Source of the DNA: Azoarcus sp.
Lineage (GTDB): Bacteria; Pseudomonadota; Gammaproteobacteria; Burkholderiales; Rhodocyclaceae
Direction of reading: 5' to 3'
NCBI GenBank assembly: GCA_031268195.1
Contig: JAIRXQ010000039.1
Location: forward strand, 1-44,442
Length of the DNA: 44,442 bases
Shown in pieces: positions 1 to 7,135 of the stretch (the first letter of the stretch is position 1; every line of letters begins with the position of its first letter). Under the pieces are notes generated by a model, which did not search any database, was not told where the DNA came from, and was given only the letters and a program-made list of their open reading frames with translations. A program made the translations under genes and the position numbers.

Positions 1-59
1 GCAATCAACGATCGGTGCATGGTCTGCGATCCTTTATCAACGGGGTGGATTTGGCGTAA
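1..59 (+). CDS. Possible 3' end of an unidentified gene
   Basis: Frame 3 from the left edge is open for 18 codons and ends at TAA (57-59), giving a C-terminus ending FINGVDLA. The fragment is too short to assign to a family. It may be the tail of a + strand gene starting outside the window, or chance. Confidence 0.25.
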   Translation, partial: NQRSVHGLRSFINGVDLA

Positions 60-428
60 GAAACGAGAACGGAGCGTAGGAGTTTTGACAATAAATGTCA
101 ATTTATCTCGCGGTGGCGGTACGGCGCGATGCGGCGGGATGCGCCGCAGGCCACTGCAATGAGCCGACGCTGACAGAATCTGCTGTTAGTATCGCAAGCG
201 ATGATTTTTCTGAGCACACTCGGCATGACAGAGGCCGGACATTACAGAGGCCCATATCGTCGATGCGGCGCTGATCGCCGCGCCGACGGCGGTGAAGAAT
301 CGCGGCAGGGCGCGTGTGCCCCGCTCGCGATGCGTCAGGCGAAGGAGGGCGGCCTGTGTTTCATCATCGCAAGGTCTGGATCGCATCGTTGTGGGGCGCG
401 TTCTGCATGAAAGGCGAGACATTTCAAA
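60..428. other. Upstream region of dinG with a 17-bp palindrome
   Basis: This 369-bp stretch holds no convincing gene; a 69-codon + frame at 201-410 has no coding character. A perfect palindrome lies at 85-101 (TTGACA, ATAAA, TGTCAA). Its left arm also matches a -35 box, but no -10 hexamer lies at 16-18 nt spacing. It could be an operator for a neighbouring promoter. The rest is GC-rich with no other signal I can name. Confidence 0.4.
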
Positions 429-2417
429 ATGGTTGCAAGCGTCGAATCCATGAATGAGCGCGCCGCGCGACTCGCTCAGATTTTCTCTCTTGATGGCCCA
501 TTTGCCGTGAGCATTCCGGGGTTTCGGGCGCGTGAGCAGCAGGTGGAGATGGCACAGCAGATTGCGGAGGCCATTGCGGGGAATCGGGTGTTGGTGGCGG
601 AGGCGGGGACAGGGACGGGAAAGACGTTCGCTTATCTCGTGCCCGCGCTGTTGTCGGGTGGCAAGGTCATTATTTCGACCGGCACCAAGACCTTGCAGGA
701 TCAACTTTTCAACCGTGATTTGCCAACCGTCCGCGCGGCCCTCAAAGTGCCGGTGTCGGTTGCGTTGTTGAAGGGGCGGGCGAATTACGTTTGTCCATAT
801 CACCTTGAACGCAACGCGCGCGACGGACGATTCCTGACCGCGCGGGAGGCCGCCGACATGCGCGCCATCGTGCGTTTCGCGCGGACGACCCAGAGCGGCG
901 ACAAGGCCGAGTGCACCGACGTCCCGGAAGACTCCGGCGCGTGGAGCGCGGCGACTTCGACGCGCGACAACTGTCTTGGGCAGGATTGCCCGCACGTGGG
1001 CGGCTGCTTCGTGATGCGGGCGCGGCGGGCGGCGATGGAGACGGATGTGGTGGTGGTGAACCACCATCTTTTCTTTGCGGACGTGATGCTCAAGGATGAA
1101 GGGGCGGGCGAGTTGCTGCCCGCGTGCAATACGGTGATTCTTGACGAAGCGCATCAGTTGCCGGAGACAGCGTCGCTGTTTTTTGGCGATAGCGTGTCGA
1201 CTTCGCAGGTGTTGGAACTTGGCCGCGACGTGCGCGCCGAGACCATGACGGCGGCGCGCGATTGCACGGCGCTGACCGAGGCGGCGCGTGTGCTGGAGAA
1301 GGCGGCGAAGGATGTGCGGCTCGTCTTCGGGCCGGAGCCGGGAAGGATGTCCGCGGCGCAGGCGATGTCGCGTGCGGATTTCGATGCCCGGCTCGATGTG
1401 CTCGACGAGGCGCTGGCGCAGCTCGACAAGATTCTCGAAACGCAGGCCGGACGTTCGGAAGGGCTGGCGAACTGCCTGCGGCGTACACAGGATTTGACGG
1501 CGCGGCTCGCGCTTTGGCGCAAGCCGGAGGACGAAGGGCTGATCCGCTGGGTGGAAGTTTTCTCGCATGCGCTGCTACTCAATGCGACGCCGTTCGATGT
1601 GGCCGACATCTTCCGACGGCAACTCGGCGGGCATCTGCGCGCATGGATTTTCACCTCCGCGACGCTCGCCATCGGCGCCGATCTTGGGCACTACTGTCAG
1701 GAAATGGGGTTGAACGGCATGGAACCGCCGTTACTCACCGGCGTCTGGGGCAGCCCGTTCGACTATGGCGAACAGGCGTTGCTCTACGCGCCGGAAGGGA
1801 TGCCGAACCCCAATGCGCCGCAGTACACCGAGGCCATCGCCCGTGTCGCGATACCGCTGATCCGTGCCGCGCACGGTCGGGCGTTCGTGTTGTGCACCTC
1901 GCTGAAAGCGATGCGCTGCGTCCATGAATTGCTTGCGGAGCTTCTGGCGCGCGACGGCGAAAAATTGCCGCTGTTGTTGCAGGGCGAAGGCTCGCGCAGC
2001 GAATTGCTCGAACGCTTCCGGCGGCTGGGCAATGCGGTGTTGGTGGCGAGCCAGAGTTTTTGGGAAGGCGTCGATGTGCCGGGTGATGCGCTCTCGCTCG
2101 TGGTCATCGACAAGCTGCCGTTCGCGCCGCCCGACGATCCTGTGCTTGCCGCCCGCGTCGAGCACATGGCGCGGCGGGGGTTGAACCCGTTTCTGCATCA
2201 CCAGTTACCACGCGCGGTCATCAGCATGAAGCAGGGGGCTGGAAGGCTGATTCGCAGCGAGCACGACCGGGGCGTGTTGTGCATTTGCGATCCGCGCATG
2301 CTCGGGAAATCCTACGGCAAGGCGGTGTGGCGCAGCCTGCCGCCGATGCGCCGGACACGGGACGAAGCGACGGCGGTGGCGTTTCTCGAAAAGCTGCCGC
2401 CGCCGGACGCGGCGTAG
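429..2417 (+). CDS. ATP-dependent DNA helicase, DinG/YoaA family
   Basis: 662-residue superfamily 2 helicase of the XPD-like iron-sulfur group, which unwinds DNA 5'->3' and acts in damage tolerance. Visible motifs are Walker A AEAGTGTGKT (57-66), the Walker B/DEAH box ILDEAH (about 237-242) and the four-cysteine cluster (C122, C182, C187, C193) expected to hold a 4Fe-4S centre. The C-terminal helicase half carries the QGAGRLIRSEHDRG motif VI. The size fits YoaA (about 640 residues) better than E. coli DinG (716). The start at 429 is chosen for length; an internal ATG at 450 is equally possible and neither has a strong ribosome-binding site. It has no same-strand partner. Its TAG stop lies in the first unit of a 16-bp tandem repeat. 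Confidence 0.9.
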   Translation: MVASVESMNERAARLAQIFSLDGPFAVSIPGFRAREQQVEMAQQIAEAIAGNRVLVAEAGTGTGKTFAYLVPALLSGGKVIISTGTKTLQDQLFNRDLPTVRAALKVPVSVALLKGRANYVCPYHLERNARDGRFLTAREAADMRAIVRFARTTQSGDKAECTDVPEDSGAWSAATSTRDNCLGQDCPHVGGCFVMRARRAAMETDVVVVNHHLFFADVMLKDEGAGELLPACNTVILDEAHQLPETASLFFGDSVSTSQVLELGRDVRAETMTAARDCTALTEAARVLEKAAKDVRLVFGPEPGRMSAAQAMSRADFDARLDVLDEALAQLDKILETQAGRSEGLANCLRRTQDLTARLALWRKPEDEGLIRWVEVFSHALLLNATPFDVADIFRRQLGGHLRAWIFTSATLAIGADLGHYCQEMGLNGMEPPLLTGVWGSPFDYGEQALLYAPEGMPNPNAPQYTEAIARVAIPLIRAAHGRAFVLCTSLKAMRCVHELLAELLARDGEKLPLLLQGEGSRSELLERFRRLGNAVLVASQSFWEGVDVPGDALSLVVIDKLPFAPPDDPVLAARVEHMARRGLNPFLHHQLPRAVISMKQGAGRLIRSEHDRGVLCICDPRMLGKSYGKAVWRSLPPMRRTRDEATAVAFLEKLPPPDAA

Positions 2418-2492
2418 ACGAGAAACGGCGTAGAGGAAAAGCGGCGTAGGAGAAAAACAGCGTAGGAGAAAAACAGCGTAGACGAAAAGCGG
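2413..2492 (+). repeat. Five 16-bp tandem units containing the dinG stop codon
   Basis: Units start at 2413, 2429, 2445, 2461 and 2477. Units 3 and 4 are identical (CGTAGGAGAAAAACAG) and the others differ at a few positions. Each carries TAG. The first is the dinG stop, and since 16 is not a multiple of three the copied stops occupy all three + frames. Confidence 0.9.
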
Positions 2493-2510
2493 CGCTCCGG
2501 AGAGCGCCGC
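2485..2510 (-). terminator. Rho-independent terminator of the phasin gene
   Basis: A 9-bp stem (2489-2497 with 2502-2510) and a 4-nt loop. Read on the minus strand the stem is followed by TTTT, 27 nt past the phasin stop. On the + strand it has no T-run, so it probably serves the phasin gene. Confidence 0.7.
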
Positions 2511-2537
2511 GATGTTTGCTGCCCTTGTGGCCGGTTC

Positions 2538-3059
2538 TTATTTGCGGCTCTTGCCTGTGGTGGCCGGAACCTTCACTTGCGTGAAAGCCTGAAATGCTTC
2601 GGAGGAAGCTTTCGTCATCTGTTCTACGGCGGTCCGAGTGGTGTTCAGCGAGCTCTGAATGGCGTTCAGCGTACCTTGATCCGCGATGGGCAGACCCGTG
2701 AACAACTTCTGGATCGCGCCGAGCACTTCCGCACTGCTGGCGGTGAGCGATTCGCCGACGAGTTTGCCGACCTCGGACTGGGCCTTGGTGGCGACTTCGG
2801 CGATTTCGCGTGCGCCCGCGAAAACTTTTTCTGCGGTGTTCTGCGCGAAACGGCTGCGCAGTTGCAGGGCTTCCTGTGGATCCTTGATTCCGCTCAGAGC
2901 CTTGGCGTTGTTGACACTGTCCTCGAACAGCGACTTTGCGACGGCAACCTGTATTTCGATGACACGTTGCGTGTTCTCGATTGACAATTGAGCCAGTTGC
3001 ACGGCCGCGTCGAGACTCTTCTTTTGAAGCTCGCTAGTCTGTTCGGTTTTGGCTGCCAT
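2538..3059 (-). CDS. phaP: Phasin family protein (PHA granule surface)
   Basis: 173 residues, mostly helical and rich in Ala, Gln and Lys. The pattern is typical of PhaP phasins: an N-terminal stretch with LDAAVQLAQLSIENTQRVIE, a central segment with the SGIKDPQEALQL signature, and a C-terminal amphipathic helix ending in a Lys/Arg-rich tail. Phasins coat polyhydroxyalkanoate granules and control their size and number, so the cell probably stores PHA. The start is supported by GAGGA seven nucleotides before the ATG. The gene is monocistronic, with its own terminator and a 9-bp-arm palindrome upstream. No PHA synthase or PhaR is in the window. Confidence 0.93.
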   Translation of the reverse strand: MAAKTEQTSELQKKSLDAAVQLAQLSIENTQRVIEIQVAVAKSLFEDSVNNAKALSGIKDPQEALQLRSRFAQNTAEKVFAGAREIAEVATKAQSEVGKLVGESLTASSAEVLGAIQKLFTGLPIADQGTLNAIQSSLNTTRTAVEQMTKASSEAFQAFTQVKVPATTGKSRK

Positions 3060-3086
3060 ATTGATTCCTCATGATGTGTGGAGATA

Positions 3087-3110
3087 ATGGCATAACATGA
3101 ATTATGCCAT
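3087..3110. promoter_or_regulatory. Palindrome upstream of the phasin gene (candidate operator)
   Basis: ATGGCATAA (3087-3095) and TTATGCCAT (3102-3110) form a perfect inverted repeat with a 6-nt spacer, 28 nt upstream of the phasin start. Position and symmetry fit a repressor site. The binding protein is unknown; PhaR is the known repressor of phasin genes, but I cannot match its box here. Confidence 0.45.
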
Positions 3111-3257
3111 CCGGAAAGCAATGGTCTCATCGGGACGGCCGCTTGCAATTATGCGGTCTGTGCGAGGGCAGATCAAGCACCTGTTTCCGTATGACAACGA
3201 TTGTGTGACTTATTTTACAGGATAACGATAAGCGCCTGCGCGAATCGAATGAGGCGT

Positions 3258-4175
3258 TCATCCGACAATCCGGTTACGGCCATTCGTTTTTGCCGCATAG
3301 AGCCGTTCATCGGCCAATTTGATGAAACTCGTCATTTCGTCATCATTCGTCGGAATGACGGAGGCAACGCCGATGCTAATCGTGGCCGACGTCGGTTTCC
3401 GGTCGAACGAAAGCACTTTCATATTTTCCACATTCAGTCGCAACTGTTCGGCAATGTCGAGCGCGCCGACGTGATCGGTCTCCGGGCAGAGTACGACGAA
3501 CTCTTCGCCGCCGATGCGCGCGCAGATGTCGAGCGGGTGGTGCGCGGTGGCGGACTTGATGAGGCAGGCGATGCGCTTGAGCAGGACATCGCCTTGCGGG
3601 CGACCGTGCGTATCGTTGTATGCCTTGAAGTTGTCGATGTCCATCATCAACAAAGCCAGGGGTTTGCGCTCGCGCACGGCACTTTCCCAGACGCGCGGCA
3701 GATGTTCGTCGAAGCTGCGGCGACTGGCGATGTCAGTGAGCGGATCGAGCAGGCCGAGGCGTTCGATGACAGACATCTGCCGCAGGATTTGCAGGTGGTT
3801 TCTGACCCGCGCCCGCACGATCACTTCCTTGAACGGCTTGCCAATGTAATCGACCGCGCCGAGGTTGAAACTTTTCTCTTCGTCCCCGGCGTCGTTCGGC
3901 CCGGAAATGAAGATGACCGGAATGCGCTGGGTGGCCGGCTCGCGCTTGAGGCGCGAGATGACTTCAAAGCCATCCATGCCGGGCATGACGGTGTCGAGCA
4001 AGATGAGATCGGGCAGATTTTCCGCCAGCCGTTTCAATGCTTCCTCTCCCGAACGCGCGGCGAGGATGGTGTATTCCGGGGCAAGGATTTTGTTGAGCAG
4101 GGCGAGGTTCGTTTTTTTGTCATCAACGATGAGAATGCTTTGCCGTGGGGTGGCGTTGCTGCTTGTGTCAATCAT
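3258..4175 (-). CDS. Response regulator with GGDEF (diguanylate cyclase) output
   Basis: 305 residues. An N-terminal receiver (about 12-130) has the acidic pair in IVDD, the phospho-acceptor Asp in LILLDTVMPGMDG and the conserved Lys in GKPFKE. A GGDEF domain follows (about 145-305) with an intact active-site motif GGEEF, so it probably makes cyclic di-GMP on phosphorylation. The segment before the active site reads HPLDICARIGGEEF: the product-inhibition site RxxD is HxxD, so feedback inhibition may be weak. The start is backed by AGGAG six nt upstream. No cognate kinase is adjacent. Confidence 0.93.
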   Translation of the reverse strand: MIDTSSNATPRQSILIVDDKKTNLALLNKILAPEYTILAARSGEEALKRLAENLPDLILLDTVMPGMDGFEVISRLKREPATQRIPVIFISGPNDAGDEEKSFNLGAVDYIGKPFKEVIVRARVRNHLQILRQMSVIERLGLLDPLTDIASRRSFDEHLPRVWESAVRERKPLALLMMDIDNFKAYNDTHGRPQGDVLLKRIACLIKSATAHHPLDICARIGGEEFVVLCPETDHVGALDIAEQLRLNVENMKVLSFDRKPTSATISIGVASVIPTNDDEMTSFIKLADERLYAAKTNGRNRIVG

Positions 4176-4560
4176 GTTTTTCTCCTGATTCAGTCAGCGG
4201 CAAGCGCTTTGAGCGTTTGCGCGATGTCCTGTTGGCAGGTCTTTGCTTCTGATGCTGTGGGGCGGGAACTTCGGCAAAAATGCGTGTATCCGCCGATTTC
4301 CGTTCGAGCATGCGTGTCGACAGACTCGCCTCGCTTTCCGGCGCAACGAGCGGAGGCGGCCGGATGGCGGAACGACCGGGGAGAGAGGGGGGCGACTCGA
4401 TGGTATCGTGGCTTTGCATGGCATGCGGGTAGCGCAAATGTGCGCTGGCAGCCTGTCATCTCATTGGGGAAAAGCCCGACAGGCCGATAGAAATCTACAA
4501 TGCACCGCCGCCATCGAGCTGTGCCGGAAAGCACGGCACAGCGGTGGTTGTCACGCGTCT
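4176..4560. other. 385-bp gap with a hairpin; no convincing gene
   Basis: The stretch separates the deaD stop (4561) from the response-regulator start. A perfect 9-bp inverted repeat (GCTGTGCCG, 4518-4526, with CGGCACAGC, 4534-4542; 7-nt loop) lies 19 nt past the deaD stop. It may terminate or protect deaD mRNA, though no T-run follows. An 83-89-codon minus frame (4168-4437) ends 8 nt inside the cyclase start but lacks a ribosome-binding site and recognisable composition; I do not call it. Confidence 0.4.
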
Positions 4561-6486
4561 TTACCTGGATTCGCGCCGTTTTGCGCGATTTTGTGTACGT
4601 GCTTTTACGGATGAAGGTGCTTCGAATCTCGGTTTTTGCTTGTCTTTCCGCGGCGCGAACGCCTTGCCGTCGTCGCGCTTTTTCCACGGCTTGGCAAATG
4701 GTTTACCGTCTTTGTCCTCGCGGCGTGGCCCCACCGGTTTGCGGAAGGGGCGTTCGCGGTCGGGCGTTGCTTCGTCCGCCGACATCGGGCGCAGGCCGAG
4801 CGGGCAATGGTGTATCTGTATACGTCCGAGCGCGGCGAGCAGCTCGCCGGACAGGTTGGAGGGCAGCTCCACGGTGGAAAAATCGTTGAACAGGTTGATC
4901 TGACCAATGAAACGGCCTTCGATGCCGCCCTCGTTGGCGAGCGCGCCGACGATCTCCTTCGGCGTCACGCCTTGGTCGCGCCCGAGTGCGATGCGATAGC
5001 GTTGCAGCTTGTCTTCGGAGAAGGCGCGGCGGCGAGTGAGGATTTCCTCGCGGTTGGGGCGCGGCGCGCGGGTACGTTCCGCGCCGGTCGTGAAAATTTC
5101 CTCGCGCGGCGTGCGGGTCGCCAACTCCCAGCCGCGGCCTTCTTCCTCGACCTGCAACGGTCGTCCCGCTTGTGCGAGCCAAGCGAGCGCGGCGGCGACT
5201 TCATGGGCGGATAAGTCGTTTTCGTCGGTGATTTGGTTGATAACGTCCATGAAAAAGCCTGTATCCATCTCCGGGTTGGAGAGTGCGTCGACCACCTTCT
5301 GCTTGAATTGGCCGACGCGCAGGCTGGAGACGTCCTCGCGGCTCGGTAGCGCAATGGGTTCGATTGGCTGGCGCGTGGCGCGCTCGATGGTTTTCAGCAT
5401 GCGGCGTTCGCGTGGCGCGACGAACAGGATTGCGGCGCCTTCGCGCCCGGCGCGTCCGGTGCGGCCAATGCGGTGCACGTAGGATTCGGTGTCGTAGGGG
5501 ATGTCGTAGTTGATGACATGGCTGATGCGCGGCACGTCGATGCCGCGCGCGGCGACATCGGTGGCGACGACGATGTCGAGCGTGCCGGATTTCAGTTGTT
5601 CGATGACACGTTCGCGCAAGCCCTGCGTCATGTCGCCGTTCAGGGCGGCGGCGGCATAGCCGCGCGCGGCAAGTTTGTTGGCGAGCTCTTCGGTGCTGAA
5701 TTTGGTACGCACGAAGACTAGTGCCGCGTTCAGCGTTTCCTCGGCATCGAGGATGCGCGTGAGTCCGTCGAGCTTGTCGACGCCACGCACCAGCCAGTAG
5801 CGCTGGCTGATTTTCGCAACCGTGGCGGTGACGGCACGGATGCGGATTTCCTCCGGCTCGCGCAAGTGGCGGTGCGCAACCGCGCGGATCGCCTCCGGCA
5901 TCGTCGCGGAAAAGAGCGCGGTCTGGCGGCTGTCGGGCGTGTGTTCGAGGATCCAGTCGACATCGTCGATGAAGCCCATGCGCAGCATTTCGTCGCCTTC
6001 GTCGAGCACCAATGTTTTGAGCGCATCGAGTTTGAGACTGCCGCGTTCGAGGTGATCCATGACCCGCCCCGGTGTACCGACGATGACTTGCGGGCCGCGC
6101 GTGAGTTGGCGCAACTGCACGACCATGCTCTGTCCGCCGTAAATGGGCAGGACATGGAAGTTTTGCAAATGGTGTGCGTATTTGGCGAAGGCTTCGGCGA
6201 CCTGCAGGGCCAGTTCGCGCGTGGGCGTCAGCACCAATGCCTGCGGCCGGGCGTCGGCCAGATCGAGGCGGGCGAGGATCGGCAGCGCGAAAGCCGCCGT
6301 TTTGCCGGTGCCGGTTTGCGCCTCGCCTAGCACGTCGCGCCCCGCAAGCAGCTGCGGAATGCAGGCGGCCTGGATCGGGGAGGGCGTCTCGTAGCCGACC
6401 TCGGCCAGCGTCGAGAGTAGATTGGCGGGCAGGCCGAGTTCATCGAACGCGACGAGCGGGGCAGGGGAAATATCTTCTTTTTTCAT
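4561..6486 (-). CDS. deaD: DEAD-box ATP-dependent RNA helicase, DeaD/CsdA type
   Basis: 641 residues from the ATG at 6486 (a TTG three codons earlier is possible). Core motifs are the Q motif near 36-39, motif I AQTGTGKT, Ia PTRELA, SAT at about 193, and motif VI HRIGRTGRAGREG. A DbpA-like RNA-binding domain and a Lys/Arg-rich tail follow, as in CsdA, which unwinds structured RNA in ribosome assembly and cold adaptation. Motif II reads LDEGD (162-165), glycine replacing the usual alanine. It lies 71 nt behind the cold-shock gene with a terminator hairpin between, and there is no purine-rich ribosome-binding site before its ATG. Confidence 0.93.
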   Translation of the reverse strand: MKKEDISPAPLVAFDELGLPANLLSTLAEVGYETPSPIQAACIPQLLAGRDVLGEAQTGTGKTAAFALPILARLDLADARPQALVLTPTRELALQVAEAFAKYAHHLQNFHVLPIYGGQSMVVQLRQLTRGPQVIVGTPGRVMDHLERGSLKLDALKTLVLDEGDEMLRMGFIDDVDWILEHTPDSRQTALFSATMPEAIRAVAHRHLREPEEIRIRAVTATVAKISQRYWLVRGVDKLDGLTRILDAEETLNAALVFVRTKFSTEELANKLAARGYAAAALNGDMTQGLRERVIEQLKSGTLDIVVATDVAARGIDVPRISHVINYDIPYDTESYVHRIGRTGRAGREGAAILFVAPRERRMLKTIERATRQPIEPIALPSREDVSSLRVGQFKQKVVDALSNPEMDTGFFMDVINQITDENDLSAHEVAAALAWLAQAGRPLQVEEEGRGWELATRTPREEIFTTGAERTRAPRPNREEILTRRRAFSEDKLQRYRIALGRDQGVTPKEIVGALANEGGIEGRFIGQINLFNDFSTVELPSNLSGELLAALGRIQIHHCPLGLRPMSADEATPDRERPFRKPVGPRREDKDGKPFAKPWKKRDDGKAFAPRKDKQKPRFEAPSSVKARTQNRAKRRESR

Positions 6487-6502
6487 GATTATCAAAATAG
6501 AT

Positions 6503-6536
6503 CGGAAAAAAACAAAACGCGGCCCAAGGCCGCGTT
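6503..6536 (-). terminator. Terminator hairpin between the cold-shock gene and deaD
   Basis: Perfect 9-bp stem (6516-6524 with 6528-6536), 3-nt loop, followed on the minus strand by a T-rich run. It lies 21 nt past the cold-shock stop and 30 nt before the deaD ATG, so deaD must depend on readthrough or on a promoter overlapping the hairpin. Confidence 0.85.
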
Positions 6537-6557
6537 ATTTCGTGCCAACCGTTCGCT

Positions 6558-6767
6558 TTACAGCGGCCGGATGTTTGCCGCCTGCAAACCCTTGGGACCG
6601 GATTTGACTTCAAATTCGACGCGTTGGTTTTCGGCAAGCGTCCTGAAGCCCTTGGACTGGATTTCGCTGAAATGGGCGAACAGGTCTTCGCCGCCTTGTT
6701 CCGGGGTGATGAAACCAAAGCCCTTGGCGTCATTGAACCATTTGACGGTACCGGTTTGAGTGCTCAT
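6558..6767 (-). CDS. Cold-shock protein, CspA family
   Basis: 69 residues, a single cold-shock domain. RNP1 is KGFGFI (about 15-20) and RNP2 is LFAHFS (about 29-34). Such proteins bind single-stranded RNA, melt secondary structure and can act as transcription antiterminators. The start has AGGA eight nt upstream. About 225 nt without a gene lie upstream, enough for the long leader common in csp mRNAs. The next gene on the strand is the DeaD-type helicase, another cold-adaptation factor. Which csp paralogue this is cannot be told from the sequence. Confidence 0.95.
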   Translation of the reverse strand: MSTQTGTVKWFNDAKGFGFITPEQGGEDLFAHFSEIQSKGFRTLAENQRVEFEVKSGPKGLQAANIRPL

Positions 6768-6992
6768 GTGAGTTCCTAAATGTTGTCGGATTGGGTGATC
6801 GGGCCTGCGCCCACGAAGCCAGCGCGATCAAGAAACGTATCGAGTGACTCCAGCCAGACAGTTCGCAACGAACACGGAGGTACCACAGAGACAACGCTTG
6901 AATCGACTGCCGCGCGACGATACACGATTTCCCGGGCGGCGGGCGAAATATTTTGACGGGGCAGCGTGGTTTTTGAGCGACGACGGCCCACT

Positions 6993-7121
6993 TTACGACA
7001 GCCGGGCCGGCTCGAGCCGCGTCCATGCCTGCTTGAAAGCCGGCAGCTCGCCCGCATGCGCCGAGAGGGTGAAGAACATCAGCGCGCCGAGTACGAGGAT
7101 GGAAGCCGTCAATGCCTTCAC
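6993..7121 (-). CDS. 42-residue secreted peptide downstream of the porin
   Basis: Starts at GTG (7119-7121) with GAGGAG six nt upstream, 14 nt past the porin stop, so it is probably translated from the porin message. The sequence is a clear signal peptide (KALTASILVLGALMFFTLS, then AHA) and a mature part of about 19 residues beginning GELPAFKQAW. No family is recognised. It could be a small periplasmic peptide or a truncated protein. The strong ribosome-binding site and the signal peptide argue against chance. Confidence 0.55.
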   Translation of the reverse strand: MKALTASILVLGALMFFTLSAHAGELPAFKQAWTRLEPARLS

Positions 7122-7135
7122 TGTTTTCTCCTCGC

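Noticed and set aside
186-1568. Long minus frame of 460 codons
   Set aside because: Antisense to dinG, Arg/His-rich composition, a GC-rich shadow frame.
2413-2492. CRISPR-like array
   Set aside because: Units are adjacent with no spacers and contain the gene's stop codon; a simple tandem repeat.
4168-4437. 89-codon minus frame overlapping the cyclase start by 8 nt
   Set aside because: No ribosome-binding site, TTG start or late ATG, low-complexity composition; left as gap.
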